Part shown: one piece after another, positions 25,171 to 37,302 of the stretch
How the letters are laid out: every line of letters begins with the position of its first letter
How positions within the stretch are numbered: the stretch's first letter is position 1
NCBI RefSeq assembly: GCF_030445035.2
Contig: NC_080673.1
Span: 200,320,216 to 200,384,215, forward strand
Source of the DNA: Dasypus novemcinctus
Lineage: Eukaryota > Chordata > Mammalia > Cingulata > Dasypodidae
DNA length: 64,000 bases
Direction: 5' to 3'
Position numbers and translations under genes: made by a program
The notes under the pieces: generated by a model
Seen by the model: only the letters and a program-made list of their open reading frames with translations
Databases searched by the model: none
Told to the model about the DNA's origin: nothing

Positions 25171-25204
25171 TAAATCTTGATAAGGTTTTAGATTACCCAA
25201 TTTG

Positions 25205-25277
25205 GGGAGCAGGTGTAGCTCCGGGGTTGAGCACCTGCTTCCCACATGTGAGGTCCCAGGTTCAATCCCTGGTACTA
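25205..25277 (+). mobile_element. Short tRNA-only SINE unit
   Basis: About 73 bases make up just a tRNA-like module: box A GTGTAGCTCCGGGGTTGAGC and box B AGGTTCAATCCCTGG. It closely resembles a tRNA-Ala-type head without the DAS body. It lies 35 bases from the long SINE. It is degenerate and truncated at its acceptor end, so I do not call it a functional tRNA gene. Confidence 0.7.
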
Positions 25278-26194
25278 CCTAACTGTATTTCAAAAGTTGG
25301 GAAGTAATATATGTACATGTCATCACATATATATTTTATACCAAAAGAATACAGTGTAAACAAATAGTGAAATCTGGTTAATGATAAGCATGCTGAAATA
25401 TTTCAGGGATGTGTACTGATATCCTCAATTTACTTTGAAATGCACCAAAAGTTTAATCAGATAAGTAAATGGATATATGAAAAAGCAAGGATAGTAAAAT
25501 GTTAATGGAAAATAGAGGTGGTAAGTATCAGATGTTCACCATATTTTTTCAACTTTGTAAGGAGGCAAGAGTGAACCAGAAAATAAACACACATTAAATA
25601 ATGGCTGAATGAATAAATGGGTAAATAAAGTTGAAAAAAGAAAGAGTAGTCTATACAAGGGGAACTGTTTGTGATATTTTAAGAGAGAATAAACTACCAA
25701 AGTGTGAGAGCAATAAGATTCTAATTTTGTTGTAAAAGTTTCATTGTGTTTGTGTATGTTTATGTGTAAATATACATGCATGGAAATATAAGACTGAAAG
25801 CATATACAACGAAATATTAATAGCAGCTAATTTTGAGGTGTGGAAGTCTTGAGTCGTACTTTGGAAACTTCTGTATTTTTCGATTGTGTTGTTGAACATA
25901 GGTTCTTTATATAATCAGGAAAACCCAACAAATGTTATATGAAATAGTTGTAGAAGAACATTTAATAGCTTGCCTTCTTAACATAAAATGATTGTGAACA
26001 TTTTCCCACGTTTCCTGTGGAAAGGGGCTGGGAGTGGCTATCAGGTAGCCCATCAACAGGTGTACCTGGTACTGAAAGGCAACCAAGAGGACAGGATGGA
26101 CAAGGCAGAGAGAGGCCTTCCTATTAAAGTAATGTCTATGCTGAACTGGCAATTGAAAGGAAATCAGAATATATAAAATACATAGATACATCGA

Positions 26195-26640
26195 TTTCCC
26201 CATCCCACCCACCCACACTACTGTTTTTTGCTGTCTGTGTCCATTTGCTGTGTGATCTTCTGTATCCATTTCTCTTTTTGTCTTCTCTTCTCGTTTTCTC
26301 CTCTAGGAGTCACCGGGATTCAATCCTGGGGAACTCTGATGTGGAGAGAGGTTCCCTGTCACTTGTGCCACCTCAGTTCCTGGTTTCTATTGCGTCTTGC
26401 CTTGACTCTCCCCTTCATCTCTCTTTTTGTTGCATCATCATCTTGCTATATGGCTCGTAGCACGGGCACTTGGCTCATCGCACAGGCACTGGCTTGCTTT
26501 GCAGGTCACCACATGGACAGTGGCTCACCGCACAGGCCTGGTGTGCAGGCACACCTTTACCAGGAGGCCCTGGGGATTGAATCTGGGTCCTTCTATGTGA
26601 TAGATGGAAGCCCAATCACTTAAGCCACATCTGTTTCCCA
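26195..26640 (-). mobile_element. Composite (dimeric) DAS-type SINE (minus)
   Basis: Besides the usual head near 26560-26640 it holds a second tRNA-like module near 26290-26370, with box B reversed as GGGATTCAATCCTGGGG. The same two-module layout is at 47556-47946. The tail side begins near 26195 with a C-rich block. Confidence 0.75.
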
Positions 26641-27139
26641 TAGATTTTTATAGAGAGAGAACATATAGAACGATATATATAGATAGATTTTTTCATTTCC
26701 TCTAGCTAAAAATACTTTGATGTAATGGAGGAGACAGACAGCAGAAGGCAAAAGACACACAGTGCAGACTGGAAGCTGATTTAGATACACTAAGGTGAAT
26801 ATCAGAGATATTCGACCACCTGTCCAGTTGCCCATTTGCATATTCAGGGAGTTGTCTGGTGCCAACCTGAGTTTGCAAAGAGGCCACTCATTCAGTCACG
26901 ATGCATCTGTCCAAGGAAGTGTATAGAGTAGAGTGACCCGCTAGCAGAAGCAACGTTCATCTTCATGACCTTTTGTGATCTCCGTTTGAGTTCTCATGCT
27001 TATTACTTGATTTATAACACTAGGCTCTGAACTGATCAAACGAAAAAAGCTTGGGCTTAGGTCTACAAGGCAGAGGACCAATCTTCCAGCTAAACCAGAT
27101 GCATGAGGCTGTCCCAATCACACTAAAGGGACAGCTAGG

Positions 27140-27355
27140 TAGCAGGAATAAGCACTGTTCACGGAGTCAGGAGCCAGCCATAAATCCTGGTTATGCCCCT
27201 GGTGCAGGGTGTGAATATAGAAGGCTTCCTCTGAGCTTCAATTCACCCACCTGTAAAAGTGCTTCATAGGTACAGCACAAGAATTACCTGAGGTAATGTG
27301 CAGAAGGGGCGAAAGCACAGGACCTGAAGCATAGCAGGTACTCAGTAACAATTCC
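27140..27355 (+). repeat. MIR element
   Basis: It has an AAATCCTGGTTATGCCCC head, a CCTCTGAGCTTCAATTCACC core and an AGGTACTCAGTAACAATTCC tail, diverged but in MIR order. Confidence 0.6.
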
Positions 27356-27361
27356 TAGCAT

Positions 27362-27442
27362 AATCATTACCATCATCATCACCACCATCATCACTATCAT
27401 CATCTTGCTCACCAGATATCATCATCATCATCACCAGCATTG
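27362..27442 (+). repeat. (CAT)n/(ATC)n microsatellite, interrupted
   Basis: Trinucleotide ATC repeats with CAC variants, interrupted by about 20 bases of other sequence, run directly behind the MIR tail. Confidence 0.85.
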
Positions 27443-27834
27443 TTATCAATCCCATGTTACATTCCTGATGGATGTCAACTGAGTTTGTAAGCAGTCACGC
27501 TTGTAAGAGTCACTGCTCTGTGCTGGACAATGTGCTAAATGAGCACTGGGCATACAGAGGTCCATATGTAATCGTGGCCCTTCCCTTAAGGAGCTCATGG
27601 CCCTTGGTATCAGGAGGTGGCAGAACTAGATTTTCAGGAGTTGAACCCACCCTGGAAAGCCCTTTTAAGCAAACAAAGCTTATTTTGGTAGCCACAGCTT
27701 TTATGCAGCCCCTTCTCCAGGTTCCAGGCTAGAAGCCTAGTAGCCCATACTCCATAAGCTCCTGGTCCCCCTGCTCCTATCAGAATAAACTTTCCAAAAG
27801 GTTAACCTCCCACAGACCAGATCCTCACTCTTCT

Positions 27835-28060
27835 ATGCCATGCTCCACACACCTCCACTTACCTGCCTAAAGTGGAATATCTAATCACTGTGCACTTTCC
27901 TGCTAAATGATGTCCAGCAAATCCTCTACCTCCCACTGCAGAACAAAGTCCAGACTTCTTGGACTGGCACTCAGATTCCACTAGGATTTAGCCTCCGCTA
28001 CTTTCCTAGCTTAACTGACTTCATGCACCTCACACTGAAGCCAGGTTGAACTCCTTGCCG
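27835..28060 (+). repeat. L2-type LINE fragment
   Basis: The AACAAAGTCCAGACTTCTTGG and ACTCAGATTCCACTAGGATT blocks follow mammalian L2 3' sequence. It is diverged. Confidence 0.5.
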
Positions 28061-28227
28061 TCTCTGTTGCCTCCAGGGCCACAGACAACCAAACCCAGAA
28101 GAACGTGAGGGTCAGAGTTCCAGAGCCAGAGGCAAATCATCTGATTCAGACAAACAGGCTAGAAACAGAGCAACAGGAGAAAGCTGGAGTCAGTTACCCA
28201 GATTCCCAGCGGGTTGCTTTAAGAGCC

Positions 28228-28282
28228 TAAAGATGAAGAAGAGGAAGAGGAGGAGGAGAAGGAAGAGGAGGAAAGAGAAGAC
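28228..28282 (+). repeat. GA-rich low-complexity purine tract
   Basis: Repeats of GAAGAGGAGG-type units give the lysine/arginine-rich start of the 28233-28529 frame, which is therefore not gene evidence. Confidence 0.85.
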
Positions 28283-28831
28283 TTGCATTTTATGGAGTGC
28301 TTACTCCCCAATTAGATTATTAATTTCTGATGTTGCAGAAGAAGTCCAGGTCTGGCCGAAAACCCCAAGGGATACTCGGAGAGATGGAGAAACTCAGGTT
28401 TTATCATGCACATGGACCCAGAGGAGAGTTCGGTCTCCAAGTTCTGGGCCCCAAGCTGAGGTTTTCAGAGGCTTATATAGGAGGCGGGAAGGAAGCAGGA
28501 GTACAGAAGCAAATTTTGCTGTTAGCTGAAATAAATGGACACAGTCTGAGGCAACAGCTGCTGACTTAGATTAGCCTGCTGACTCACACAAGCAAGTTCG
28601 TACAGGTACACACCCTGCAGCCCACAGCACACACATACCCCAAGGGCTGCATTAACAGAAAGCAGCTCATTTCAGCATTGCACAACGGGAAAGAAGGAAG
28701 GGGAAGGGGATTCCTTCAACACTGAAAGCTAAAACGCAATCTGGACTACATGTGCTAAGTACCAGGAACTGTGCTAAACATCTTGGCACAGTAGTTACTA
28801 TCGCTGTTTTTCAGATATGAAAACAAAGGGT

Positions 28832-29244
28832 CCAGAAGCAGACGTGGCTCGAATCGTAGAGTGTCCATCTACCATATGGAAGGTCCAGTGTTCGATCCCC
28901 AGGGCCTCCTAACCCATGTGGTGAGCTGGCCCACATGCAGTGCTGATGCGTGCAAGGAGTGCCGTGCCATGCAGGAGTGCCCCTGCGTACGGGTGCCCCA
29001 CATGCAAGGCGTATGCCCTGGAAGGAGAGCCACCCCACACGTAAAAAACACAGCCCACCCAGGAGTGGTGCCGCACACATGGAGAGCTGACGCAGCAAGA
29101 TGATGCAACAAAAAAGGAGCTAGAGTTTCCCAGTGCCACCAGATAATGCAAGTGGATGCAGAAAAACACACAGCAAATTGATACAGAGAGCAGACAATGG
29201 GGGGGAGGGGAAGAGAAATAAATAAAATAAATCTTTAAAAAAAA
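28832..29244 (+). mobile_element. DAS-type SINE (long form)
   Basis: A full-length copy of about 413 bases has box A GTGGCTCGAATCGTAGAG, box B GTGTTCGATCCCC, the long GC-rich body and an AATAAAATAAATCTTT tail. The target duplication is AAACAAAGGGT / AAACAAAGAGT at 28821-28831 and 29245-29255 (one mismatch). Confidence 0.9.
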
Positions 29245-29255
29245 AAACAAAGAGT

Positions 29256-30235
29256 AAAGTGAATTGCTCAGAGTAACATAGCAAATAGCTGAGTCAAAAT
29301 CCAAACCACAACCTTCATCACGTGCTCCTGACCGTTACATGACACTACCTCCCTGCAAAAAAAACAAAACTCTTAGCTTTGGCATGAACAAGTTCATGAA
29401 GCTACAATGAAGAAATATGGAGTATTTGGCACAGAACTGCTTTGAAGACCCAAGCATCCTACCACCCACTGGAGAGGGCTGGCAGCAAGGGCTGTGCCCA
29501 CCCCTTGCTCCTAACCCATGAGCCTAAATAAGGACTCACATTTTTTTACCCTGCCACTTTGACCCGCAGTGTTTTATCCCTGCTTTTGTGACCCCATTGT
29601 TTCTCTGCGCCAGCTACAGAGTAGACAATTAACATGTAGTATTCAACATGATGGACAGTATATGAAAGAATTGAGTAAGTGGTATAATCGGCCCATCCAG
29701 GACAATTCTGAGGTTTGCCTGCAATTTTCTCAACCTAGGCTAAAAAGACAAACCCGAGTGATCAGTCTTTAATGCGACTCATAATGAATATTACTGATAT
29801 AAATCCTGAATAAAAGATAAATCTGAAAAGGCAAAAGTAAATAGAAAAAATTGCTAAGAATAATGCCTTTCCCCACGATGAGAAAACACAATGGCAGAAG
29901 AGATTAATGGAATCAATAAGGGCAAAGAACCTGACAAATCAAATCTTCCTTGTAAATTTTTTAAGGAAAAATGTTATTCTATAAAATAAACTAGTAAGAT
30001 AAAAATGAAAATGAAAAGTAGTGTGGGAAATGGTTTAATTGCCCCAAAGAGAAAAATTATCAATGCATTTAATAGACCCTGTACATTTTACTCTAGAAAA
30101 CATTTTCCAGGGAAAAATTCATCACTGTTGATATATACATGGTTAAAAATGTTTGTTTCCAAAGCCAAAACATTTTTAACTTTCAATCGGTGAGAATAAA
30201 ATCTGTGTTTGCCTTTGAGGTTCATGCTATCCCTG
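29256..30235. other. AT-rich intergenic, no supported feature
   Basis: I see no clear repeat family or gene. The frames of 60-67 codons have no recognisable content. Confidence 0.4.
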
Positions 30236-30239
30236 TTTC

Positions 30240-30545
30240 CACTATTGTTCTTTCCCCAAGCACTTTTCACCTGTTCAACTGTTACATACCTTTCAAGGAC
30301 TAGTTTAAATGCTGCCTTAGGTACAAAATCTTTCCTAGTACTCCATCTAGAAGGGAATTCACTCTCCTCAGAACTCCCTCTACACTTTTTCCCACCTCTC
30401 TTGTGGCACCAAATGCTTTCAACCTTGAGTTACACTTTTTGGAAACAGTCTCTCCCCCAGTCCTCTGGACAGTACAGTCTGAACTCCACCTACCTCTGCA
30501 ATCCCAGAAGCCCAGCACATGGGAGCTAGTCAACAAATGACCGAG
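30240..30545 (+). repeat. L2-type LINE 3' end
   Basis: The order of TTTCAAGGACTAGTTTAAATG, an ATCTTTCCTAGTACTCC block, a TCTCTTGTGGCACC block, and an end in GTCAACAAATGACCGAGG parallels the copy at 8200-8545. Confidence 0.65.
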
Positions 30546-31630
30546 GAGTTAACAGGTGGATGAAAGTGCTAATGTTGATCATGCACGTGCTAGTGTGAAC
30601 TTAAGTCCATGTGCCACTGCTCCAAGACAGGTCTGCCTCTTATGCATGGAAAAAAATAACTGATCCCCTGTCAAAAGATTCCAGAACCATGAGAACACGT
30701 GAAACAGATGTTGGAGGCTGAGGATCCACCTCAGGGGTTGGAACTCTCACTTCAGAGGTGATGCAGACTCCACTGAGGGATCTGGTCAACCCCGTTGGTG
30801 TTAGTTTTCTTCACTTCCTAGCTCCAAATGGACAAGACCCCTACCTTCACTAGAGCCAGCCAAGCTTCTTGGAGAAAGGTGCAGTTGTGGAAGAAGGGAA
30901 TGGTCTTAGGAACAGCTGTGAGAATGGCAATATTTAGGTCAGGAAAATGCTTTCAGTAGTTTAAAGTGCTGTCGCCACTCACAAGGGCTCCTCAAGAACA
31001 AAGAGGAATTAACATCTCTGTATGGAATATTTGAGGGCCCTTCCTTTGTTTGGTTGCCTGCTTTCTACCCCATTGGTGAGGAAGAGAGTCCCACATTAGG
31101 GTCCTGGTGATGGCCCAACACACATCAGCCAACCCAGACAGATGGAATCAATAGCAGGTTATTAGTCTCCTAAACACAGCCCAGGGAGAAGGACGGTACA
31201 TACCACATGGGCCACATGGGCCACACAGGGCTTGTACTCAGGAACAGAATGAAAAAGCAGAGACAGTGGGAGGCAGACTCTGTAGTGACAAGAGGGTGGG
31301 AGGCCCTCTGGTTCCCAAGGGAGGATGTGATTGGCTTGTTTGAATAATTCCATGAGTGGGCAGGAAGGTAAAACCAAATAGGCAGAGGACCAGTGGGTGG
31401 CAGCTGTTCCAGCCAACAGGGGAATGGCCGGTGGGGATCCTTTCCTGGAGGGGGCACTTTTCTGATGAAAGCAAGAAAGTTCGTGGCTAGGCCTTTGGGA
31501 TCATGAGATTTTAGGCCTTCCAGTACACCACTGGGCCCAGAACTCAGGCCTAAGGGAGCATGAGGCACAGAGCCTTGAGAGGCAGGGTGTTAAATGGGAA
31601 AAGCAAGCTCTAGAGTCTTGATACTGGGTC
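30546..31630. other. Intergenic, no supported feature
   Basis: Overlapping minus-strand frames of 78-132 codons at 31162-31568 have no recognisable domain and conflict with one another. I leave them unannotated. Confidence 0.4.
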
Positions 31631-32067
31631 TAGGTGGAGGAGTAAATCATGACCCCCACAAAAGGCATGCTCACGTCCCAAGCTCTGGTCCTCTGGGCAT
31701 GAAATCATTGTAATTTGATTTTTTTTGGAGATGTTCAGTTAAGTTAAGGTGTGCCCAAACTGAATGTGGGTGGGTCCTAGGCCAATATGGTTGAAGTCCT
31801 GATAAGCAAGGGAAATTGGGCACAGAAAAAAAGAGCCATGAGGAGCAGCTGGAAGCTTCAGGTCAGGGGAACTCAGAAGAGAAAGGAGAAGATGCCACCA
31901 TGTGCATTGCCATGTGACAAAGTCAAGGAGCCCCCAAGATTGCCGGCCAGCCTGAAGATGTTGATCCCAGAAGAGAGCAAGTTTTCTAGCCTCTGGAACC
32001 AATAATTTCCTCTTGTTAAGCCAAACCCTTTTATGGTATTTGTTTCAGTAGCCAGGAAACTAAAACA
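31631..32067 (+). mobile_element. MaLR-type 5' LTR
   Basis: This is the same LTR family as at 33481-35164 and 43903-44364: an early AAATCATGACCCCCACAAAAG block, CCCAAACTGAATGTGGG, GCCATGTG, CCTCTGGAACCAATAATTTCC, and an end in CAGGAAACTAAAACA. It is followed without a gap by internal sequence. Confidence 0.8.
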
Positions 32068-33480
32068 GTTTTGGTCCTGGAAGCTGGTGTGCTGCTATTA
32101 CATATACCTAAAAATATGGAAACTGCTTTGGAATTGTGCAATGAGTAAAGACTGGAAGAATCATGATGTATCTGATAGAAAAAGCCTAGATTGCTTAGAA
32201 GAGACTCTTGATAGAAATATGGACACTTCCAATGAGCCTTTAGAAGGAAATGAATGTGCTATTGGAAATTGAAGGAAAGGTAATACTTGTTATAAAGTGG
32301 CAGAGAGAACTTGCCAAAATTGTATTCTGATTTTGGATGGAAGGCAGAATGTGAAAGTGGTGAACGTGGACATTTAGGTGAGGGAAATTCCAACCCAAGT
32401 ATGGAAGGTCCAGCCTGATTTCTCCTTGCAGCTTATAGTAAAAAGTGAGAGGTACTGAACTCCTAAACACAGAGAAACCAGAAATGGATGATTTTGAAAA
32501 TCTCAGCCTATACAGGTAGTGTGCTCTGAGACAGGGTGAGAAATAGCTCTATCAGGTTCCTCCCTGAGCTTTCGGGAAGTGAGTCCCCAGAGGACAGGGC
32601 TCCGTGTCAGGGTTTAACTGAACAGCCTTTTTCTAAAGAGGGTGTGCCTGGACATGGACCCAGACGGCCATTTCCATGGAGTCAGGATGGGCAATGCAAT
32701 CGTACAGGAAGGATTTTTGAGTGTCTTTTTGTCTGAAGGTTTGGACCCCTGTGAACGACATGCAAGTCAACAGGTTTTTGTGAAATTTACATGAACAGAA
32801 GTACTGCCATATTGGAGTGAATGGGACAGAGAAGAGATAAATTGAAGGAAGAATGGCTTCAAGAGGAGAAACATGAAAGCCAATGTCTATACCAAAAAGA
32901 TCTCCTCGGGCCCACAGAACAGGTCCACCCATGAGTGTGGAAATGGCTGGTCCACCCCTGCACTTGGAGGGGATGGTGGGCCAACTGCCCAGGTGCTTGG
33001 GGGATGGGTCTTGCATCCCATTGTTCTAGAAGAGTGTCACCATCCTGGACGTCATAAAGGGTGGGGCCAAGACCCCAGTGTTGGAAGAGAACAGGGCTGA
33101 ATAAGCAGCTTGGAAAGGGTGGGGCTGCCTCTCCATCAGGCCCCAGAGATAAAACAGACCTTGAGATCTAATGGCACTTGCCCTGCTGGGGTTCAGGATG
33201 ATTTGGGACCCATGAACCCTCATTTTCTTCCAATTTCTCCCTTCTGCGAAAGGAATGTCTATCCTATCTGTCCCTCTCATATGTTGGAAGTAGGTAACTT
33301 ATTCTCTAGGTTACACAGGTCCTCAGACAGAGGGGAACTGTGCCCCAGGACAGACCACACCTATAACTGATTTTGATAAGACTTTGTACTTAATATTGTT
33401 CTAAAATGGTTTAAGGCCACTGAGATGTTGGGAGGAAATGAATGTCTTCTGCAAGTCTTTTGGGGGTCCAGAGGTTTCAG
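32068..33480 (+). mobile_element. MaLR-type internal region, non-coding
   Basis: It opens with TTTTGGTCCTGGAAGCTGG and continues with AAAATATGGAAACTGCTTTGG and AAAAGCCTAGATTGC. These are characteristic of the internal part of MaLR (THE1/MST/MLT) elements. At about 1.4 kb it has no gag or pol frame, as is usual for these non-autonomous elements. The 127-codon and shorter frames inside are incidental. Confidence 0.8.
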
Positions 33481-35164
33481 TGCTGAGGATTGAATCATGT
33501 CTCCCTGGAAAAAGCAGGTTCAATACCCAAGCCCTGGATGGGGGGAATGCATGGCACAGGGTTCATTTGCGGCATGCTTCTAAGACACACGAATGTGCTC
33601 AAGCGCTCATGGGGCATCGTCACGGTGGGTGGAGACCCACACAATAACTGAAAGAATATCAAATTCCCATCCTGGGGAGTTCTGCTACATTCTCTAATGG
33701 GACAGCAAGAATCCCCCAACTAAAGGGGCAGTAACTAGTGAAGGAGGATGGACCATTGCACCAGGCCCTTGATATTAATGATTGTACTTATGAACTTTTT
33801 CTTTGGCAGTTAAAACTTAGCTTAGTATTATATGTTGCCTAAGAGTTACCACCTGAGACTTCTCAAGACATCACAACATGATAAACGTCACGATACTGTA
33901 ATTTGGCACCCTGCCAGTGGGTCTTACCTTGGAATTTATGTTCCCCAGTGTGACAGAGTTGGACTCATTTGTAGTTTCCCTACACATGGCTCTTCTGCCC
34001 CTTCTTTTTGACCCTATAGTTAGTACTATACTTGATAGGTATATGTCCAAGAGACTTAAATCTTTGGTCCATCCATGTGCCAGTTGGGCCCTGAATATGA
34101 ACAGAGTTGCAACACCTGCTCTCCATTTCATTGGGCTCATCCAGGGCAACTAACAAGATGATGATCGTGGACAATGTCCATCCCAAGGAACAGAGAGTGT
34201 CTGCAACTGCAAGCAAGATAGTTCCATTCATCTGCACCATGGGACCTAAGCCCCCTCTCAATGAGAGGCAGAGTGGGCATCACCATCTCAAAATCCTCAA
34301 GATTGGGTAATGAACAATGGACTAAAGTAGACTTACTATTATTCTTACTATAGACTTAGTGTTATTCTAGCAATGGAAGAACTTTTATCATTGATGTGGA
34401 AGCAGCGGCCACCATAGGTTCTGACAGGAGGGAAAGGGAGAAATAGGTGTAATATGGGGGCATTTTTGGGACATTGGAATCGTCCTGCATGATGTTGCAA
34501 TGATGGACATAGGCCATTATATATTTTGTCATAACTTACAAAATTGCATGAGACAGAGTGTAAACTACAATGTAAGCTATAAGCCATGCTTAGTGACAGT
34601 GCTTCAATATGTGTTCATCAATTGTAACCAATGTACCACACTAATGAAGGATGTCGTTAATGTGGGAGAGTGTGGGAGGGGGAGGAAGGGGGATATATGG
34701 GAATCCCCTACATTTTTTATGTAACATTTATAAGTAATCTAAAGTTTCTTTAAAATAAATAAATACATTTTTTAAAAAGACCCAACCCCTGTCCTGTGGG
34801 TATGAATGCATTTATAAACAGGACTGTTGGAGATGTTATTAGTTAGGGTCTGCTCAAACTGAATGAGGTTGGGCCTTAATCCAATATGGCTGAAGTCTTT
34901 ATAAGCAAAGGAAATTGGGCTCTGAAATAGTAGCCACAGGAGAAGCCAGAGGCTGGAAGTCAATGGAACTCAGAAGACAAAGGAGACAGCACTGCCATGT
35001 GCATTGCCATGTGGTAGAAAACCCAAAGGTTGCTGACCATCCAAAAGATACCAGCCCCAGGAGGAAGCAAGCCTTCTAACTTCTGAAACCATGAGCCAAT
35101 AAATTCCTGTTGTTAAGTCAACCCATTATGTGGTATTTGTTTTAGTAGCTGAGAAAATAATACA
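33481..35164 (+). mobile_element. MaLR-type 3' LTR, split by an L1
   Basis: The LTR begins TGCTGAGGATTGAATCATG, is interrupted after 33536, and resumes at 34780 with the expected next segment, through CCAATAAATTCCTGTTG to AATAATACA. The two LTRs and the internal part together make a nearly whole provirus at 31631-35164. Confidence 0.8.
33537..34779 (+). mobile_element. 5'-truncated L1 insertion inside the MaLR 3' LTR
   Basis: About 1.24 kb of L1 3' UTR ends in an A-rich tail. It is flanked by ACCCAAGCCCTG at 33525-33536 and ACCCAACCCCTG at 34780-34791, a 12-base duplication with one mismatch. The duplicated bases are LTR sequence, which proves the nesting. Confidence 0.9.
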
Positions 35165-35296
35165 GTCCAAAGCTCAGATCTGCCTCCCTTGCTGTGTGAC
35201 CTTGGGCAAGTCACTGAGTGTCTCTATTCCTCAATCTTAACATCTGTAGAGTAGTAGTATTAATAGTACTTACCTCCTAGATTTGTTGCAAACATT
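35165..35296 (+). repeat. MIR element, first part (split by L1)
   Basis: CTTGCTGTGTGACCTTGGGC, AAGTCACTGAGTGTCTC and CATCTGTAGAGTAG are the MIR core. The 3' end reappears at 35876-35942 (TTAGCCCAGCATCTAGTGTG, ACACTCAATAAATTG). Confidence 0.85.
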
Positions 35297-35875
35297 AAAT
35301 GAGCCACCACACCAGAGAGCCAAGAGTGCCTACAACTGCAAGCAGGAGAATCGCATCCAACATCCATGTGGGATCTAAGTCCCCTCTCAATATAGAGGTA
35401 GAGTGGATCCCAGGATCCACAGGATGGAGGAATAAAGAATGGGTTAGAGTGGACTTACTGATATTCTACTATGGAACTATTGTGATTAGTAATGGAAGAA
35501 ATTGTAGCATTGACGTGGAGAAAGTGGCCACGGTATCTGCTGAGGGCAGGGAGAGGAAAGAATAGATATGATGCGGGGGCATTTTCAGGACTTGGAGTTG
35601 TCCTGGGTGGTACTGCAGGGACAGATGTTGAACATTATATGCCCTTCCATGGCCCACTGGGTGGACTGGGGAAGATTGTAAACTACAGTGTAAACCATTG
35701 TCCATACGGTACAGCAGTGCTCCAAAATGTATTCACCAAATGCAGTGGATGTCCCACAATGATGAAGGAGGTTGTTGATGTGGGAGAAGTGGGGTGAGGG
35801 GGGTGTGGGGTACAAGGGGACCTCATATTTTTTTTATGTAACATTTAAAAATAAATAGAGAAAATAAAATAAAAT
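35297..35875 (+). mobile_element. L1 3' UTR insertion inside the MIR
   Basis: The end of the L1 3' UTR (CCACACCAGAGAGCCAAGAG to the TTTTTTTTATGTAAC block and an A-rich tail) separates the two halves of the MIR. I could not fix a target-site duplication. Confidence 0.8.
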
Positions 35876-35942
35876 GTTTAGCAAACAACATGTTTAGCCC
35901 AGCATCTAGTGTGTTGTACACACTCAATAAATTGCCAACATT
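35876..35942 (+). repeat. MIR element, second part
   Basis: This is the tail end of the MIR interrupted at 35296. Confidence 0.7.
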
Positions 35943-35944
35943 TG

Positions 35945-36870
35945 GTTTTCCCTTCAGGATGTCTTTGGTGCCACTGAGACAAACATGCCTTGTACCTCTT
36001 CATGGAAACAAGACTGGAGGTGGGGCACCTGTGCTTGGACCAGTCAATGCATCCTTACCACCTTAGCAGTAGAGTGTCCTTGCCTGGAGTCTTTTTGATG
36101 AGGAATTAAGGCTTTATTCCTCTTGTTGGTAAGCAAAGATTTTTTCTTGAGAGTCTCTCAGCACATCTATCACAAAAATGCTTTCCAGTCCTCAGGGAGA
36201 AATGGTCTTATACACCACTAGTCTGGTATGTCACAAGCTGAGAGAAGAGGGCAGGCTGACAGTTAGGCTGAAAGTGACTCAAAATAAAGGAGACACGGAA
36301 GCTTGAAGAGTGAGTCTGATCATGAATCGCCAAACTAGAAAACCCAGGGGTGACTTGCAAGAAGTTTCCTCCCTGAATTTTGAGCTTTCACCCCCATGTG
36401 GTTGAGAAGCAAGTTCCCTTGCCACTCTGTACAGCAGGGACAAGGATAACAGTCACCTTGCAGTGTCATCATGAGGAATGATGTGTCCATACTTGGAAAG
36501 ACTTTTAGCACAGTGTCCAGCAGGAATGAGGTATCGGTGTCAGCTCCCATCATTGCTGGTGGTGTAGGAATTTCCACACCCTGACCTGTGCTCTGGTCCT
36601 CACTTCATACACCCACCTGGATGACCCACGTGCCTCGTCAATGTGTATCCAAAGCTGAACGCAAAGGCTTCATGCCCCCACACCAGCACCACCACACTCC
36701 CTTTCCTCCCAGACCCCCGAGTATGGTATCAAGTCCAGGGAAGCAGAGACCATAATGTCATCCATTGTTAATTCTGGACCTCTAGACAAGGGGCATGGAG
36801 GAGGTATTCAATAGTCTTTGGAGCTTGTTGGTTTTGTTTTGCAAATTGTTTTCATCATATTCATAAGATG
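35945..36870. other. Intergenic, no supported feature
   Basis: Mixed composition with one 80-codon minus frame that has no recognisable content. Confidence 0.4.
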
Positions 36871-36874
36871 TGGG

Positions 36875-37095
36875 ATAATTCAAGCCAGACAAGCATGCAT
36901 TTGAATCCCCACCCTTCACATTTTAGCTGTGTGCCCTTGAGAAAAGGACTTGGCCTTTCTGAACTTTAGCTTGCTTAACTGTAGATTGGAATGAACAAAC
37001 CTACTCATGGGAGCGCTGTAAAGCATGGATGAAAACAATGAGCAAAGACCAGTGAGGCATGGAGTAAATACTTAGTAAACAATCATTTTCATCAT
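36875..37095 (+). repeat. MIR element
   Basis: A TTTGAATCCCCACCC head, TAGCTGTGTGCCCTTGAG and GGCCTTTCTGAACTTTAGC are in MIR order, with a TAAATACTTAGTAAACAATC tail. Confidence 0.7.
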
Positions 37096-37302
37096 TAATC
37101 ATGAGCCTGTAGTGTAGCAGGTTGGGTTCTCTTTTTAGAGATGAAGGGACCAAACACAGAGATGATGAATCATTTACCTGAAATCACCCTTCCAGGTCTG
37201 ATGCTGGTTCTTCATGCTACACAGTTGAATGTTGCCTGAAATGTCTAGATCATTATACAAATTATATGTGGGGGAAGGAGCTTGTGTTCTTGATTTCATT
37301 TT

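Larger units (their letters stand above)
24430..25530 (+). mobile_element. Old L1 3' region, split by two SINEs
   Basis: The block ATTCATAAGAGCCTAAAAGTG with GGATGAAACTCAAAGGCG is degraded ORF2 end / 3' UTR of an old L1. The element is interrupted at 24764-25170 and 25205-25277 and runs on AT-rich to about 25530. No frame survives. Confidence 0.65.

Noticed and set aside
31162..31568. 132-codon minus-strand frame as a gene
   Set aside because: Three frames overlap here on the same strand without any family resemblance or gene structure.
32068..33480. Retroviral gag or pol gene between the MaLR LTRs
   Set aside because: No frame of useful length and no protease, reverse transcriptase or capsid motif. 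MaLR internal regions are normally non-coding.
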